Shown here piece by piece: positions 17,314 to 26,121 of a stretch of DNA of 64,000 bases (its first letter is position 1; each line of letters begins with the position of its first letter). Source of the stretch: Rhizobium tumorigenes (GTDB lineage: Bacteria; Pseudomonadota; Alphaproteobacteria; Rhizobiales; Rhizobiaceae); assembly GCF_003240565.2 (NCBI RefSeq), contig NZ_CP117255.1:3587501-3651500 (forward strand), written 5' to 3'. The translations under genes and the position numbers were made by a program. The notes beneath the pieces are model-generated. The model was not told the DNA's origin. It did not search any database and saw only the letters and a program-made list of their open reading frames with translations.

Positions 17314-17577
17314 GCGTGACGGCGCGACGTGCCGAATCAGAGAACGAGGGACCATGCGCATGAAATAGCCAAATGCGCTACATAAGCAACATGAACATCG
17401 TTTTGCGGGTATTGGTGGATGCGCTGAAGGGCCCGGTCGAGAATGAAATCTTCTGCCGCGCGTGCCTTTCCGGCGGCAATTGACAAGCCAGCGTGGATGA
17501 AGAACATGCCCTCGGGATCGCGTGATGCCCGGGAGTGCGGCGCGCGATCAGAAAAAATCAGGGCAGGAGACGGTAAA

Positions 17578-18720
17578 ATGGCAGGCGATATCGGCATGTT
17601 CGAAGCGGGAAGCTTCATCGGGCGTATCTGGGATGCGGCCAAGGACGGTCCATCCGTTGTCGTTATCCGCGACGGCACTGTCTATGACGTCACGTCACGA
17701 GATATTCCGACCGTCTCTGCCCTTCTTGAAATGGACGATCCCGTCGCTTTTCTAAGCACGCAGGCAGGTGAAGCTGTCGGTAGCCTCGCGGCGCTGTTTT
17801 CGGCCGACGCCAATTCGCCCCACACATTGCTGGCGCCGATCGACCTGCAGGCCGTCAAAGCCTGTGGCGTAACGTTTGCCCGCTCGATGCTGGAGAGGGT
17901 GATCGAGGAGCGCGCTGCCGGTAATCCGGATCTGGCGAACAGCATTCGCGGCCGCATCACCTCCATAATCGGCGACAGCCTTCGCAATCTGAAGGCGGGA
18001 TCGCCGGAGGCCGCAAAGGTCAAGTTGGCGCTGATCGAGGATGGCGTCTGGTCGCAATATCTGGAAGTCGGCATCGGTCCTGATGCCGAGGTCTTTTCCA
18101 AGGCGCAGGTGCTTTCCTCCGTCGGTCACGGTGCCGATGTCGGCTTGCACCCCATTTCCAAATGGAACAACCCAGAGCCGGAAATCGTGCTGGTCGTCGA
18201 TAGCCAGGGGCGCGTCAAGGGCGCAACGCTCGGCAACGACGTCAACCTGCGCGACGTCGAGGGCCGCTCTGCCCTGCTGCTCGGCAAGGCCAAGGATAAC
18301 AATGCTTCCTGCTCGATCGGGCCGTTCGTCCGCCTGTTCGACGATACCTACTCCATCGACGACGTCCGCAACGCCGACCTCGATCTCACAATCGAGGGAG
18401 AGGACGGCTACGTGCTGCACGGCAAGAGTTCGATGAAGGAGATCAGCCGTGATCCGCTCGATCTCGTCTCCCAAACAATCGGGCGGCATCATCAGTATCC
18501 CGACGGAATGGTGCTGTTCATGGGGACGCTTTTCGCGCCGGTCGAGGACCGAGACGTGCCGGGGCAGGGCTTTACGCACAAGATCGGCGATGTCGTCACG
18601 ATTTCGAACGACAAGCTGGGCGCACTTCGCAACCGCGTCATGCTGTCGACCGATTGCCCGCCCTGGACCTCGGGCATTACAAAGCTCATGCGCAATCTGG
18701 CTTCGAGGGGCCTGCTCTAG
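17578..18720 (+). CDS. Fumarylacetoacetate hydrolase-family protein
   Basis: FAH-family enzymes act on 2-keto acids as hydrolases, decarboxylases, isomerases or dehydratases; several handle 2-keto-3-deoxy sugar acids. This protein has 380 residues with the catalytic domain in the C-terminal half. The metal ligands expected of the family are visible as EPEIV and the Asp of GNDVNLRDVEG, followed by KAKDNNASCSIGPFV. The N-terminal 120 residues are an extra domain seen in longer members. The ATG at 17578 has AGGAGA eight bases ahead; the frame runs 45 codons further upstream without a signal. It stands alone, divergent from bcsN and convergent with treY. A role in sugar-acid breakdown is possible, but no pathway neighbour supports it. 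Confidence 0.82.
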   Translation: MAGDIGMFEAGSFIGRIWDAAKDGPSVVVIRDGTVYDVTSRDIPTVSALLEMDDPVAFLSTQAGEAVGSLAALFSADANSPHTLLAPIDLQAVKACGVTFARSMLERVIEERAAGNPDLANSIRGRITSIIGDSLRNLKAGSPEAAKVKLALIEDGVWSQYLEVGIGPDAEVFSKAQVLSSVGHGADVGLHPISKWNNPEPEIVLVVDSQGRVKGATLGNDVNLRDVEGRSALLLGKAKDNNASCSIGPFVRLFDDTYSIDDVRNADLDLTIEGEDGYVLHGKSSMKEISRDPLDLVSQTIGRHHQYPDGMVLFMGTLFAPVEDRDVPGQGFTHKIGDVVTISNDKLGALRNRVMLSTDCPPWTSGITKLMRNLASRGLL

Positions 18721-18742
18721 GAAAGTCCCTCGCTCGTTGCAG

Positions 18743-21391
18743 CTATTCGGAGACGAGCAGCGCCACTGGTGAAGTGGCCAGCAGGGCTGCCAGTTTCAGC
18801 GGCTGGCCTGTCTCGTGGACCGTACCGTCCATGACATTTCGCACTCTGCCGACAGCGCGCTCGGGCAAGGCTATTGCACTGCCTCCCCAGTAATCGCCGC
18901 ACGGCCATTCGCCTTCGCCGAGTCCGTAAACCAGCCGAGGAGCAATGGCGACGACCATTTTGTTCTCGTGGCTGCGCAGGAATGCAATGGCGTTGTCGGC
19001 GCGTTCACCGGTGACGGCCAATGGCTGATAATCGCCTTTGGCAAACAGCGTTGGCTCGGCGTTGCGGAGCGCAAGGCCCTTCTGGACGAGGCGCTGCTTG
19101 AAGAGTCCCCGGGCAAGCGCGCCCTCATCGCGTGTCTGGAGAGGCACGGCCAGGTCCTCACCCAGGCGTTTATAGTCTGGCAGGCGGCGATTGTCGGGAT
19201 CGACGAGGCTGAGATCCAGTTGCTCGGCGCCCTGGTAAACGTCGGGTATCCCTAGAGCTGCCAACTTGATGAGCGTCTGTGTCAGGCCGTTAAATAGGCC
19301 CGCCCGCACGAACGGCTGCAGTGTCTTGCGGAAGTCCTGCAGGAAAGCCGCATTGTCGCTCGCAAGCAGGTTAGCCGCGAAAGCCTTTACGGCGTCCTCG
19401 TAGGCACCATCCTCCTCGCCCCAGTTGGTGCGCTGCTTGGCCTCGCGCAGCGCTTTCTCGACATAGGCAATGAAACGGTCGGGCAGGTCGGCCGGAGCAG
19501 GCGCTTCGAGCGCGAGGTCGGCCGGCCAGGCGCCGGCGAGCGCCTGGTAGAGCATCCATTCGACCCGTGGTTCCGGCGCGGCGCCACCCTGCAGGGAAGC
19601 GACGGTGGCTGCATTGATCTTGCGCCAGCGCTCCACGCCATCCAGCCATGCCTCCGGAGCTTCGGTAAGCGCATAGAGCCTCGCCCGCCCGTCCTCGCCG
19701 CGTTTCGTGTCATGTGTCGAGGTTGCGGAGAGGCCGGCCGGCTGCGTCTCCATCCGCTTGGCCATCTCATGGTGGAAGCGCTGGAGGCCGAATTCACTGG
19801 CGGCAGGTTCGCCGCCGACCTCGTTCAGGCCGATCAGACGGTTATATCGATAGAACATAGTGTCTTCGATAGACTTCGCCGTCAAAGGCCCCGTCAATTG
19901 CTGGAAGCGTCGTCGGAATTCGAGCGCATCCGCCTTGGCCTCCGGTGCCACATTGCCTTGAAATACCTTGTCGACGAAGGACAACGCGGCGTGGTCCGGC
20001 TTTTCGGATGAGCCGCCCGCAGTTTCGACGATAGTGCTCCACATCGCGCCATCGGCCGCGTCGAGGGCGCCATCCGTCCCGTAGGTGCGATACACCGGGC
20101 AGGCGACAAGCACAGATACCAGCGCCTGTTCCAGTGCCGCTTGCTCGGGCACGTCGCCATTGATAGCTCCGACACTCAGAAGCAGCTGCAGCAAATTGTT
20201 GGTTTCAACAGCGAAGTTTTTCCGGGCAAGCATCGCCTTGACAGCCAGCGCGCCCTCGGCAAATTCCGGCTCACCATCGGCAATTTCCCGATAGGTCTCG
20301 GTGATTGCCTTCATTCCGGACGTGTTCACCAGAACGTCGGGCAAGGTGGTGATAAATTCATAGCCTGTGGTTCCGGAGATCGGCCACGCCTCTGGCAGCG
20401 TCTCTCCTTCGGCGAGGATTTTCTCGACGACGATATAGGTATCCTCACCGACGGCACTTCGCAGACGCTCGAGATAGCCGGCCGGATCTGCCAGCCCGTC
20501 GATATGATCCAGCCGCAGTCCATCGACTGCACCGCTGCGCACCAGTTCGAGTGTCAATCGATGTGCATCGTCGAAAACAGCCGGGTCTTCGACGCGCAAG
20601 CCTACAAGGCCAGTCACCTCGAAAAAGCGACGATAGCTGAGCTCGCGCGGTGCGTCCTTCCAATAGATCAGCCGCCAGGGCTGCTCATCCAGCACGGCCT
20701 GAAGCGAAGCCGGGTCGCTGAACTTTTGCTCGAGCGCCTTGTTTATGTCCGCCGTCTCGCCCGATACCATGTCCCGCATGCTCTGGCGAAATTCCGTCTC
20801 CCGCTGTGGATCTGCAGCAGACGCGAGAGTGCACATTGCGGCGACGACCGGGAGATCAAGTCGCGATAGGACGGCGGCATAGGTGCTCGGCGACAGCGGC
20901 AGCCGCTGCTCGTAGTAGGCAACAGTGAGCGTGCCGGCATCCGAGTCCACCGTCAGCTTCAGTTCGCCTGCCTCCAGCGCGTCCTGCAGCGGCTTGCCGA
21001 GGATTGGCAACGTCAGCTTACGGCGCCAGTCGATGTCGAAATGCTGGCTGAAAGGGCTCTCCTCACCCCACTCGACGACGCTGCGCCACCACGAATTTTC
21101 CAGCGAGGCGGCCATATGGTTCGGAACGATGTCGACCAGCAGGCCAATGTCGGCTTCCCGCAGTGCCTTCGATAACTTGTCGAACCCCTCGCGGCCGCCA
21201 ATCGCGGGATCGATCTCGTTGGTGTCGGTGACGTCGTAGCCGTGGGTGGAACCCTTGGTCGCGGTGAAGATCGGGGACGCGTAGAGATGGCTGATGCCCA
21301 ATTGGCGGAGGTAAGGAACCATTTTCCGGGCATGGTCAAAAGTCATGCCGTCGCGAAACTGGATGCGGTAGGTAGAGTTGGGCAATGTCAT
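18743..21391 (-). CDS. treY: Malto-oligosyltrehalose synthase TreY
   Basis: TreY converts the reducing end of a maltodextrin into a trehalose unit, which TreZ then releases. The protein has 882 residues, somewhat above the 700-800 usual in the family. GH13 motifs are present: STHGYDVTD, DIVPNHMA, the nucleophile Asp in GLRLDHIDGLADP, Glu in VVEKILAEGE and TSTHDTKRGED. ATG 21391 begins MTLPNSTYRIQF, the usual TreY start; the frame extends 26 codons upstream without merit. No treZ is adjacent, while glgX is about 23 kb away in this window. It stands in its own unit, with 200 bases separating it from the cNMP-binding gene. Confidence 0.95.
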   Translation of the reverse strand: MTLPNSTYRIQFRDGMTFDHARKMVPYLRQLGISHLYASPIFTATKGSTHGYDVTDTNEIDPAIGGREGFDKLSKALREADIGLLVDIVPNHMAASLENSWWRSVVEWGEESPFSQHFDIDWRRKLTLPILGKPLQDALEAGELKLTVDSDAGTLTVAYYEQRLPLSPSTYAAVLSRLDLPVVAAMCTLASAADPQRETEFRQSMRDMVSGETADINKALEQKFSDPASLQAVLDEQPWRLIYWKDAPRELSYRRFFEVTGLVGLRVEDPAVFDDAHRLTLELVRSGAVDGLRLDHIDGLADPAGYLERLRSAVGEDTYIVVEKILAEGETLPEAWPISGTTGYEFITTLPDVLVNTSGMKAITETYREIADGEPEFAEGALAVKAMLARKNFAVETNNLLQLLLSVGAINGDVPEQAALEQALVSVLVACPVYRTYGTDGALDAADGAMWSTIVETAGGSSEKPDHAALSFVDKVFQGNVAPEAKADALEFRRRFQQLTGPLTAKSIEDTMFYRYNRLIGLNEVGGEPAASEFGLQRFHHEMAKRMETQPAGLSATSTHDTKRGEDGRARLYALTEAPEAWLDGVERWRKINAATVASLQGGAAPEPRVEWMLYQALAGAWPADLALEAPAPADLPDRFIAYVEKALREAKQRTNWGEEDGAYEDAVKAFAANLLASDNAAFLQDFRKTLQPFVRAGLFNGLTQTLIKLAALGIPDVYQGAEQLDLSLVDPDNRRLPDYKRLGEDLAVPLQTRDEGALARGLFKQRLVQKGLALRNAEPTLFAKGDYQPLAVTGERADNAIAFLRSHENKMVVAIAPRLVYGLGEGEWPCGDYWGGSAIALPERAVGRVRNVMDGTVHETGQPLKLAALLATSPVALLVSE

Positions 21392-21591
21392 GGGATACCT
21401 GGCAAATTGGGAAGGCCGTCGGGTGGCGTGGTCAGCAATTAAGTTCCTGGAGCCGATTTCAGGCCGCATGAAAACGAATTAACCGGCAACGCAATGCCCT
21501 TAGCCTCTCGGTGAAGCCTCGACCTGCAAACTTGCGGAAGCAAAATAAGTTCCGTCCACTGACGATGCGGGGTGGCGCAGGGCGCCTCTGC

Positions 21592-22065
21592 CTAGTGGGT
21601 CGGTGCCGGTTGCAATGCCGGCTGGCTGCGCGCTGCGGTCAGTTCTGCGGTGGTGTGGTTGAGGCGGTCGGCCAGCACTCTCATGATATCCACGGCCATT
21701 TCGGGGAAGTCGGAGAGCAGCTTGAGGAAGTGCTCTTTGCTGATCCGCAGTGCCTCGACATTCGAGGTGGCCTTTACGGTCGCAGTACGGGAGACGTCGC
21801 AGAGTATGGCGATTTCTCCGACAATCGAGTTGACGTCGACATCGGCCACCTTGATCTCACCGGTCGGCGTATCGACCAGGATATCGGCGGTTCCTGCCAG
21901 CACGACATAGGCAGCGTCGCCGAGATCGCCCTGGTGGAAAAGTATCTGGCCAGCACGGTAGCTGACGCGATCGGAGGTGAAGGCGAGCAGTTTCAGCTTC
22001 GCCGGCGCAATGCGTGCGAAAATCGGCACTCGCCGCAACATTTCGACTTCATCTCTTAACAGCAT
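21592..22065 (-). CDS. Stand-alone cyclic nucleotide-binding domain protein
   Basis: This 157-residue protein consists of one cNMP-binding beta-barrel with its C-terminal helix and no helix-turn-helix, so it is not a DNA-binding Crp. The phosphate-binding cassette reads VGEIAILCDVSRTATV and keeps the Glu and Arg that hold the cyclic phosphate and ribose. The first 15 residues (EVEMLRRVPIFARI) are the usual lead helix. It follows the degenerate ABC protein gene by 36 bases on the same strand and is probably its regulatory partner. Two class III cyclases in this window could supply the ligand. Binding of cAMP is inferred from the motif. Confidence 0.88.
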   Translation of the reverse strand: MLLRDEVEMLRRVPIFARIAPAKLKLLAFTSDRVSYRAGQILFHQGDLGDAAYVVLAGTADILVDTPTGEIKVADVDVNSIVGEIAILCDVSRTATVKATSNVEALRISKEHFLKLLSDFPEMAVDIMRVLADRLNHTTAELTAARSQPALQPAPTH

Positions 22066-22101
22066 GCGCGTTCAACCCCGGGATCACAGCCGCCAGATAG
22101 C

Positions 22102-24819
22102 CTATAACGATAAAAGTTCTTTGAACATCCCGTCGTGCTGCAAAAGATCTTCGGTTGTGCCGCTTTCGGCCAGCGTGCCGCCCTGAAATACCAGGACGCG
22201 ATGGAACTGCTCCGCCAGCGCAACATTCGACAGAACCCAGATGATTGCCGGGTTGTGGTCGCTGTTTTCAATGTCGCGTAGAACGGTGCGGACGATCTGG
22301 TCCTGGATGCGATGGTCGAGTGCAACCAGCGGCCTGTTAAAGATCAGATAGTCTGCGCGCTTCAGCAGCGCGCGGGCAAGGTTCAGCTTCTGGCGCTGGA
22401 CGTTGGTCAGGCGCTTGCCGCCGGAGCCGACGTCGAAATCGAGGCCGATTGCCAATACGCTGTCCTGCAGGCCGAGCCTGTCGAAAAGATCCCGCATGAT
22501 CACATGGATCTGCTCAGGCGCATCGGCCTGCTGGTGGGCGATGCGCCCAAACAGCACGTTGTCCATCAATGTGGCCGAAGCCGTGAAGCGCTCGGGATCG
22601 TAGCGTTCGATGACGGCGTTCAGATCGGCCGGGATATGCTTGTGAAACTCCGTACGTGCCTCGACGATCTTGTTCATCAACTGCTTGGTGAGCAGACCGA
22701 AGCGATGACGCGGCTCGATGTAGGAGAAACTGAGACGAATGATCGATGCCCGCTCTTCGGGTGTCGCCGTCTCGAAGTTGCGGCCGCCCCGTTTCTGCAG
22801 CAGGGCCTGATAGTCGGGAATGTCGTCCGCCGTCATGAAGGTCAGTTGCTGGAAGAAGGGATGGTCCGGCGGCAGGTCGTTGAACAACTCGACGGTGTTC
22901 TCGGCGATCTCGATGCCCATGTCGTAGAGTTCGCTATTCAGGCCGCTGTCCTGGAAGAGCTTGATGAAATAGGGATGGGCTGCAAGCTTCCTGTTGGTCA
23001 TCAGCGGACGCTTCAGCGTGCCGAACAGCAGGTTTTCACCTACCGTCGCCTGCGTATTGTAGGCGGTGAATTCGAACGGCACGACCAGCCCGTCGAGATC
23101 CTGCTCCTTCAGCCGTTCGATGAGGGCGTGGCGCAGTTCGACGATCCGTTCGGTCAGGTCCTTGTGCGTCTCTGTATCGACCGTGGAGCGCAGCGCCATG
23201 TCGAGAATATCCTGCGACATCAGCACCGAATCGAGCACCGGTCGGATGACGCTGTAAAGATCGTCCGGTCCGGTCGCCCCGGCAGATGTGTAGTCGACCC
23301 AGTCGCTGTCGAGGCTGAGAGACGGGTTGCCGGCTCGCTTGGCCTCCGAAATGGCCCACTTGTTGCGCACCGCCGCCTCGCCCTCATAGGTGACGGTCGT
23401 CAGCGGGGCATGCTTCAAGCCATAGAGAATGTTGTCGCGCAACGTTCCGTGGAAGAAGTAGGTGTCCGAGCCGGCATAGGCGATGCGTCGGCCCGTTACC
23501 GATTCGGGTAATTCCAGGATGTCGTGCCCATCGACCGTCACCTTGCCACTGTCCGGCCAGACCAGCCGTCCGAAGGCCTCCGCCAGATACTCGCCGCCAC
23601 TGCCACTCTCGCCGACGATCGCCACGGTTTCGCCGGGCTGGATCTCGAGCGAGATATGGTCGAGAACACGGGCGCCGCTGTCGTCGCTGATTGTCAGGTT
23701 GGTGGCGACAAGCGCATGCTCCAGCCGTGTCGGAGATTTGGGGTCCATGACCTGCACGCGCGGGTCGATCAGCCTGTCGACGCTGAATTGCTCGACCACC
23801 TGATTGTATTTTACCTGCACATCCTGACGCGACTGGTCCCAGTCGATCAGTTCCTTGAGCGGTCCTGGCAGATCCTTGTAGGCGTTGATGACTGCCACCA
23901 GTTGGCCGATGTCCAGGCGCCCCTGCAAGGCGAGAAACCCGCCGATCGAATAGAACAGGAACGGTGTAACCTGGGCCAGGAAGTTATTGATGAACTTGAC
24001 CAGGAACTTCCACTGGTAAAGGTCATAGCGGATCGAGAAGATCAGCCCCAGCCGCGCGGCGATATCAGCCCTTTCGAAGTTGGAAGTGTCGTTGCCATGG
24101 ATGGTGCCGATGCCATCGACTATCTCGCCAACGCGGCCGGAAAGCTCGCGCGCCGTCAGTTGGCGCTGGCGGCCAAGCTCCAGCAGTCGCTTGCGCATAC
24201 GGGGAATAATGATCGCCTGGACCGCGACGATGCTGGCAGCGATCATGCCGAGCCAGAAATTCTGCATGATGATGAAGATCAGCGCGGTGACCGCCTGGCC
24301 GCCGAGCAGCGCAGGCTGTACGAATGCGTCGCCGGTAAAGCCGCCGAGGGGCTCTACCTCGTCCTTGATCATCGTCGCGATTTCAGCAGCCTTGACGCGC
24401 TTGAAGTGCGAAGGCGGAAAACGCAGGACCCGATCGACGAGTTCGAAGCGGATGCGGCGCAGCATGCGCTCGCCAAGCCTGCCCTTGTAGGTATTGATGT
24501 AGAGTTTGAAGAGACCGTTCAGCACCACCAGCGCCAGAAAAACCAGGCTCAGCGCGATCAGCATCTCGAAACGGTCGAGCTTCAGGCCCTTGAACACCTC
24601 GATATGGCCAACGAAAGGGATGTCGTAGGCGATATGCATGAAGGACTGCGTGGCGCCTTCGCCCTCGAAGCCCTTGCCCTGGATCGGGCCGTTGACGATC
24701 TGCTTTGGCAGGTCGAAGGACAGGAAGTAAGGCACCATGGACGCGGCAACGACGAGCAGGATCCATATCTGCTCGAGGCGCGTGTTCGACCAGATATATT
24801 TGGCGAGGCTTTTTTCCAT
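22102..24819 (-). CDS. ABC-exporter-like membrane protein with a destroyed nucleotide-binding domain
   Basis: The protein has 905 residues. The N-terminal half (about 20-340) resembles an ABC exporter transmembrane domain with an extra loop at 40-80. The C-terminal part aligns with an ABC ATPase but has lost every catalytic feature. Walker A is GESGSGGEY (403-411, no Lys). The Q-loop position reads YAGSD. The signature is GSGGKRLTNVQRQK (798-811). Walker B is YLIFNRP (824-830, no Asp-Glu), and the H-loop position is WVLSN. About 280 extra residues separate the Walker A block from the signature. In and around this stretch a TLxxNxLxG motif occurs three times. The frame is intact, so it looks like a maintained pseudo-ATPase and not a decaying gene. 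It sits between glycosyltransferase genes and a cNMP-binding gene. Confidence 0.85.
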   Translation of the reverse strand: MEKSLAKYIWSNTRLEQIWILLVVAASMVPYFLSFDLPKQIVNGPIQGKGFEGEGATQSFMHIAYDIPFVGHIEVFKGLKLDRFEMLIALSLVFLALVVLNGLFKLYINTYKGRLGERMLRRIRFELVDRVLRFPPSHFKRVKAAEIATMIKDEVEPLGGFTGDAFVQPALLGGQAVTALIFIIMQNFWLGMIAASIVAVQAIIIPRMRKRLLELGRQRQLTARELSGRVGEIVDGIGTIHGNDTSNFERADIAARLGLIFSIRYDLYQWKFLVKFINNFLAQVTPFLFYSIGGFLALQGRLDIGQLVAVINAYKDLPGPLKELIDWDQSRQDVQVKYNQVVEQFSVDRLIDPRVQVMDPKSPTRLEHALVATNLTISDDSGARVLDHISLEIQPGETVAIVGESGSGGEYLAEAFGRLVWPDSGKVTVDGHDILELPESVTGRRIAYAGSDTYFFHGTLRDNILYGLKHAPLTTVTYEGEAAVRNKWAISEAKRAGNPSLSLDSDWVDYTSAGATGPDDLYSVIRPVLDSVLMSQDILDMALRSTVDTETHKDLTERIVELRHALIERLKEQDLDGLVVPFEFTAYNTQATVGENLLFGTLKRPLMTNRKLAAHPYFIKLFQDSGLNSELYDMGIEIAENTVELFNDLPPDHPFFQQLTFMTADDIPDYQALLQKRGGRNFETATPEERASIIRLSFSYIEPRHRFGLLTKQLMNKIVEARTEFHKHIPADLNAVIERYDPERFTASATLMDNVLFGRIAHQQADAPEQIHVIMRDLFDRLGLQDSVLAIGLDFDVGSGGKRLTNVQRQKLNLARALLKRADYLIFNRPLVALDHRIQDQIVRTVLRDIENSDHNPAIIWVLSNVALAEQFHRVLVFQGGTLAESGTTEDLLQHDGMFKELLSL

Positions 24820-24949
24820 TGCTTACCGCATGCTTCTAAATTCGGGGGTCGCCACGCTCGTCTTGCTCTCTCGCATGCCGCTTTTCCCTGTCGCTCGGAA
24901 TGCGAAATGCCATGGCGGCGATCCGTTCCGATTCCCCGCCTTCAAGCTT

Positions 24950-24979
24950 ATATCACAACAGTCTGCAAAACGAGGTCAA
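24950..24979 (-). promoter_or_regulatory. Candidate promoter for the degenerate ABC protein and cNMP genes
   Basis: On the minus strand TTGACC (24979-24974) and TGATAT (24955-24950) are separated by 18 bases, in the 171-base gap before the pseudo-ATPase gene. Every upstream gene joint in this series is an overlap, so this gap suggests a second transcription start. The match to the sigma-70 consensus is moderate. The gap also holds a 25-codon frame (24912-24838) that I do not regard as a gene. Confidence 0.3.
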
Positions 24980-24990
24980 AGCTGCAACGG

Positions 24991-26121
24991 TCAGGCGGCA
25001 TCTTGAACGATAACAGCCGTCTTTTCGGCGCCATCCAGGTCGATAGAATGCGAAGCCGGCTTTGGTTTCTGCAGTGCTGTTGCAACGGACTGCTCCAGCA
25101 TCTCGGCCGTAAGCCCTGCCTCCGGCAAAGCCGTCGCCAGACCGAGCGCCTCCAGCCGTTCTGCGCGGACAGATTGCTCCGTTTCACCACCGGCGGTGAA
25201 CGGTACGAGGATAGAGCGGCAGCCGGTGACCAGCAGGTCGCAGACCGTATTGTACCCCGCCTGCGAGATCGATAGCTCGGCCCCACGCAGCAGCGACGGG
25301 AAATCGCTGCGAAAACGAACCAGCTGTGTATTGGCTGGAGCTTCGTTCTGAAGGGCCATGAAGTCCGCCTCGGGCATGTTCGGCCCCGCGATCAGGCACC
25401 AGCGCCGCTCGGTCGCGACGCGTCTCGCCGCTTCGAGAGAGGCGCGGACGAGGTCGCGACCAACCGCGCCGCCGCCGGCAGACACAACGATATCGAAGAC
25501 CTCGACCGGCTCCGGTGGCATCGCCGGTGCCACAAGTCCGGTGTAGCGTATCTTGCCGGCGATATCGGCGGCCAATGGAAACGTTTCCTCAAGACGTACG
25601 AAACGGGGATCGCCATGGACCAGCACGCCGTCGAAATGTGCACTGAGCGTGGCAACGGTTTCAGCGTCGCGCCCCGCCTTCTTCTGCTGCTGAAGGATGT
25701 CGCGCACCGATGAGAAAAGCTTTGGCCGCGGCTTTGCAGTCTCGGCGGCATCAAGCAGCGGCAGCAATTCGAACCGCATTTGCCGACGACCGAACGGAAA
25801 GGCCTCTATGATGACGACGTCCGGTCGCGTCGCATGAAAGGTCGCAAGCAGCCGGTCGCGGCGGTGGTCCAGGAATGCCTGGTCGACCGGCGTGCCATCC
25901 TTGTGGGCAAGTCCCGAAAATCCCGATGTCGCAGCCACCACCGGAGGCAGGGCAATTGATGTGACATCGTCACCCGGAAATCCAGCAACGGGCAAACCGC
26001 CGGTCACCAGCGTAACGCTGCAGCCGCGACGCGCGAGCGCATTCGCAATGCGGCTTGCACGGGCGAGATGGCCGATGCCGAGCAGATGTTGAACGTAGAA
26101 GAATACCTTTGGTCCGCTCAC
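24991..26121 (-). CDS. Glycosyltransferase, MurG/GT28-like (second of two paralogues)
   Basis: This protein of about 376 residues has the GT-B fold of the MurG type. The N-terminal glycine-rich acceptor motif is VQHLLGIGHLARASRIANAL. The C-terminal nucleotide-sugar site is seen in VSAGGGAVGRDLV, ISQAGYNTVCDLL and the PFTAGGETEQSVRAERL stretch. The GTG at 26121 overlaps the upstream stop as GTGA and has GGAAG seven bases ahead. An ATG at 26154 is possible but would overlap the GT4 gene by 37 bases. The gene at 27394-28608 has the same plan, so the two are paralogues. It probably transfers a sugar to a lipid or glycan acceptor; donor and acceptor are unknown. Confidence 0.8.
   Translation of the reverse strand: MSGPKVFFYVQHLLGIGHLARASRIANALARRGCSVTLVTGGLPVAGFPGDDVTSIALPPVVAATSGFSGLAHKDGTPVDQAFLDHRRDRLLATFHATRPDVVIIEAFPFGRRQMRFELLPLLDAAETAKPRPKLFSSVRDILQQQKKAGRDAETVATLSAHFDGVLVHGDPRFVRLEETFPLAADIAGKIRYTGLVAPAMPPEPVEVFDIVVSAGGGAVGRDLVRASLEAARRVATERRWCLIAGPNMPEADFMALQNEAPANTQLVRFRSDFPSLLRGAELSISQAGYNTVCDLLVTGCRSILVPFTAGGETEQSVRAERLEALGLATALPEAGLTAEMLEQSVATALQKPKPASHSIDLDGAEKTAVIVQDAA

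Noticed and set aside
21443..21450. GGAAC on the minus strand upstream of treY
   Set aside because: No CGTT or GTT follows at the required distance, so no stress promoter is called for treY.
24838..24912. 25-codon minus-strand frame in the gap before the pseudo-ABC gene
   Set aside because: It has no clear ribosome-binding site and very short charged content; nothing distinguishes it from chance.
22312..25275. Two long plus-strand open frames opposite the pseudo-ABC gene
   Set aside because: They have no recognisable fold and no ribosome-binding sites, and they run across the gene joints of the minus strand. The minus-strand frame has clear membrane and ABC motifs despite its lost residues.
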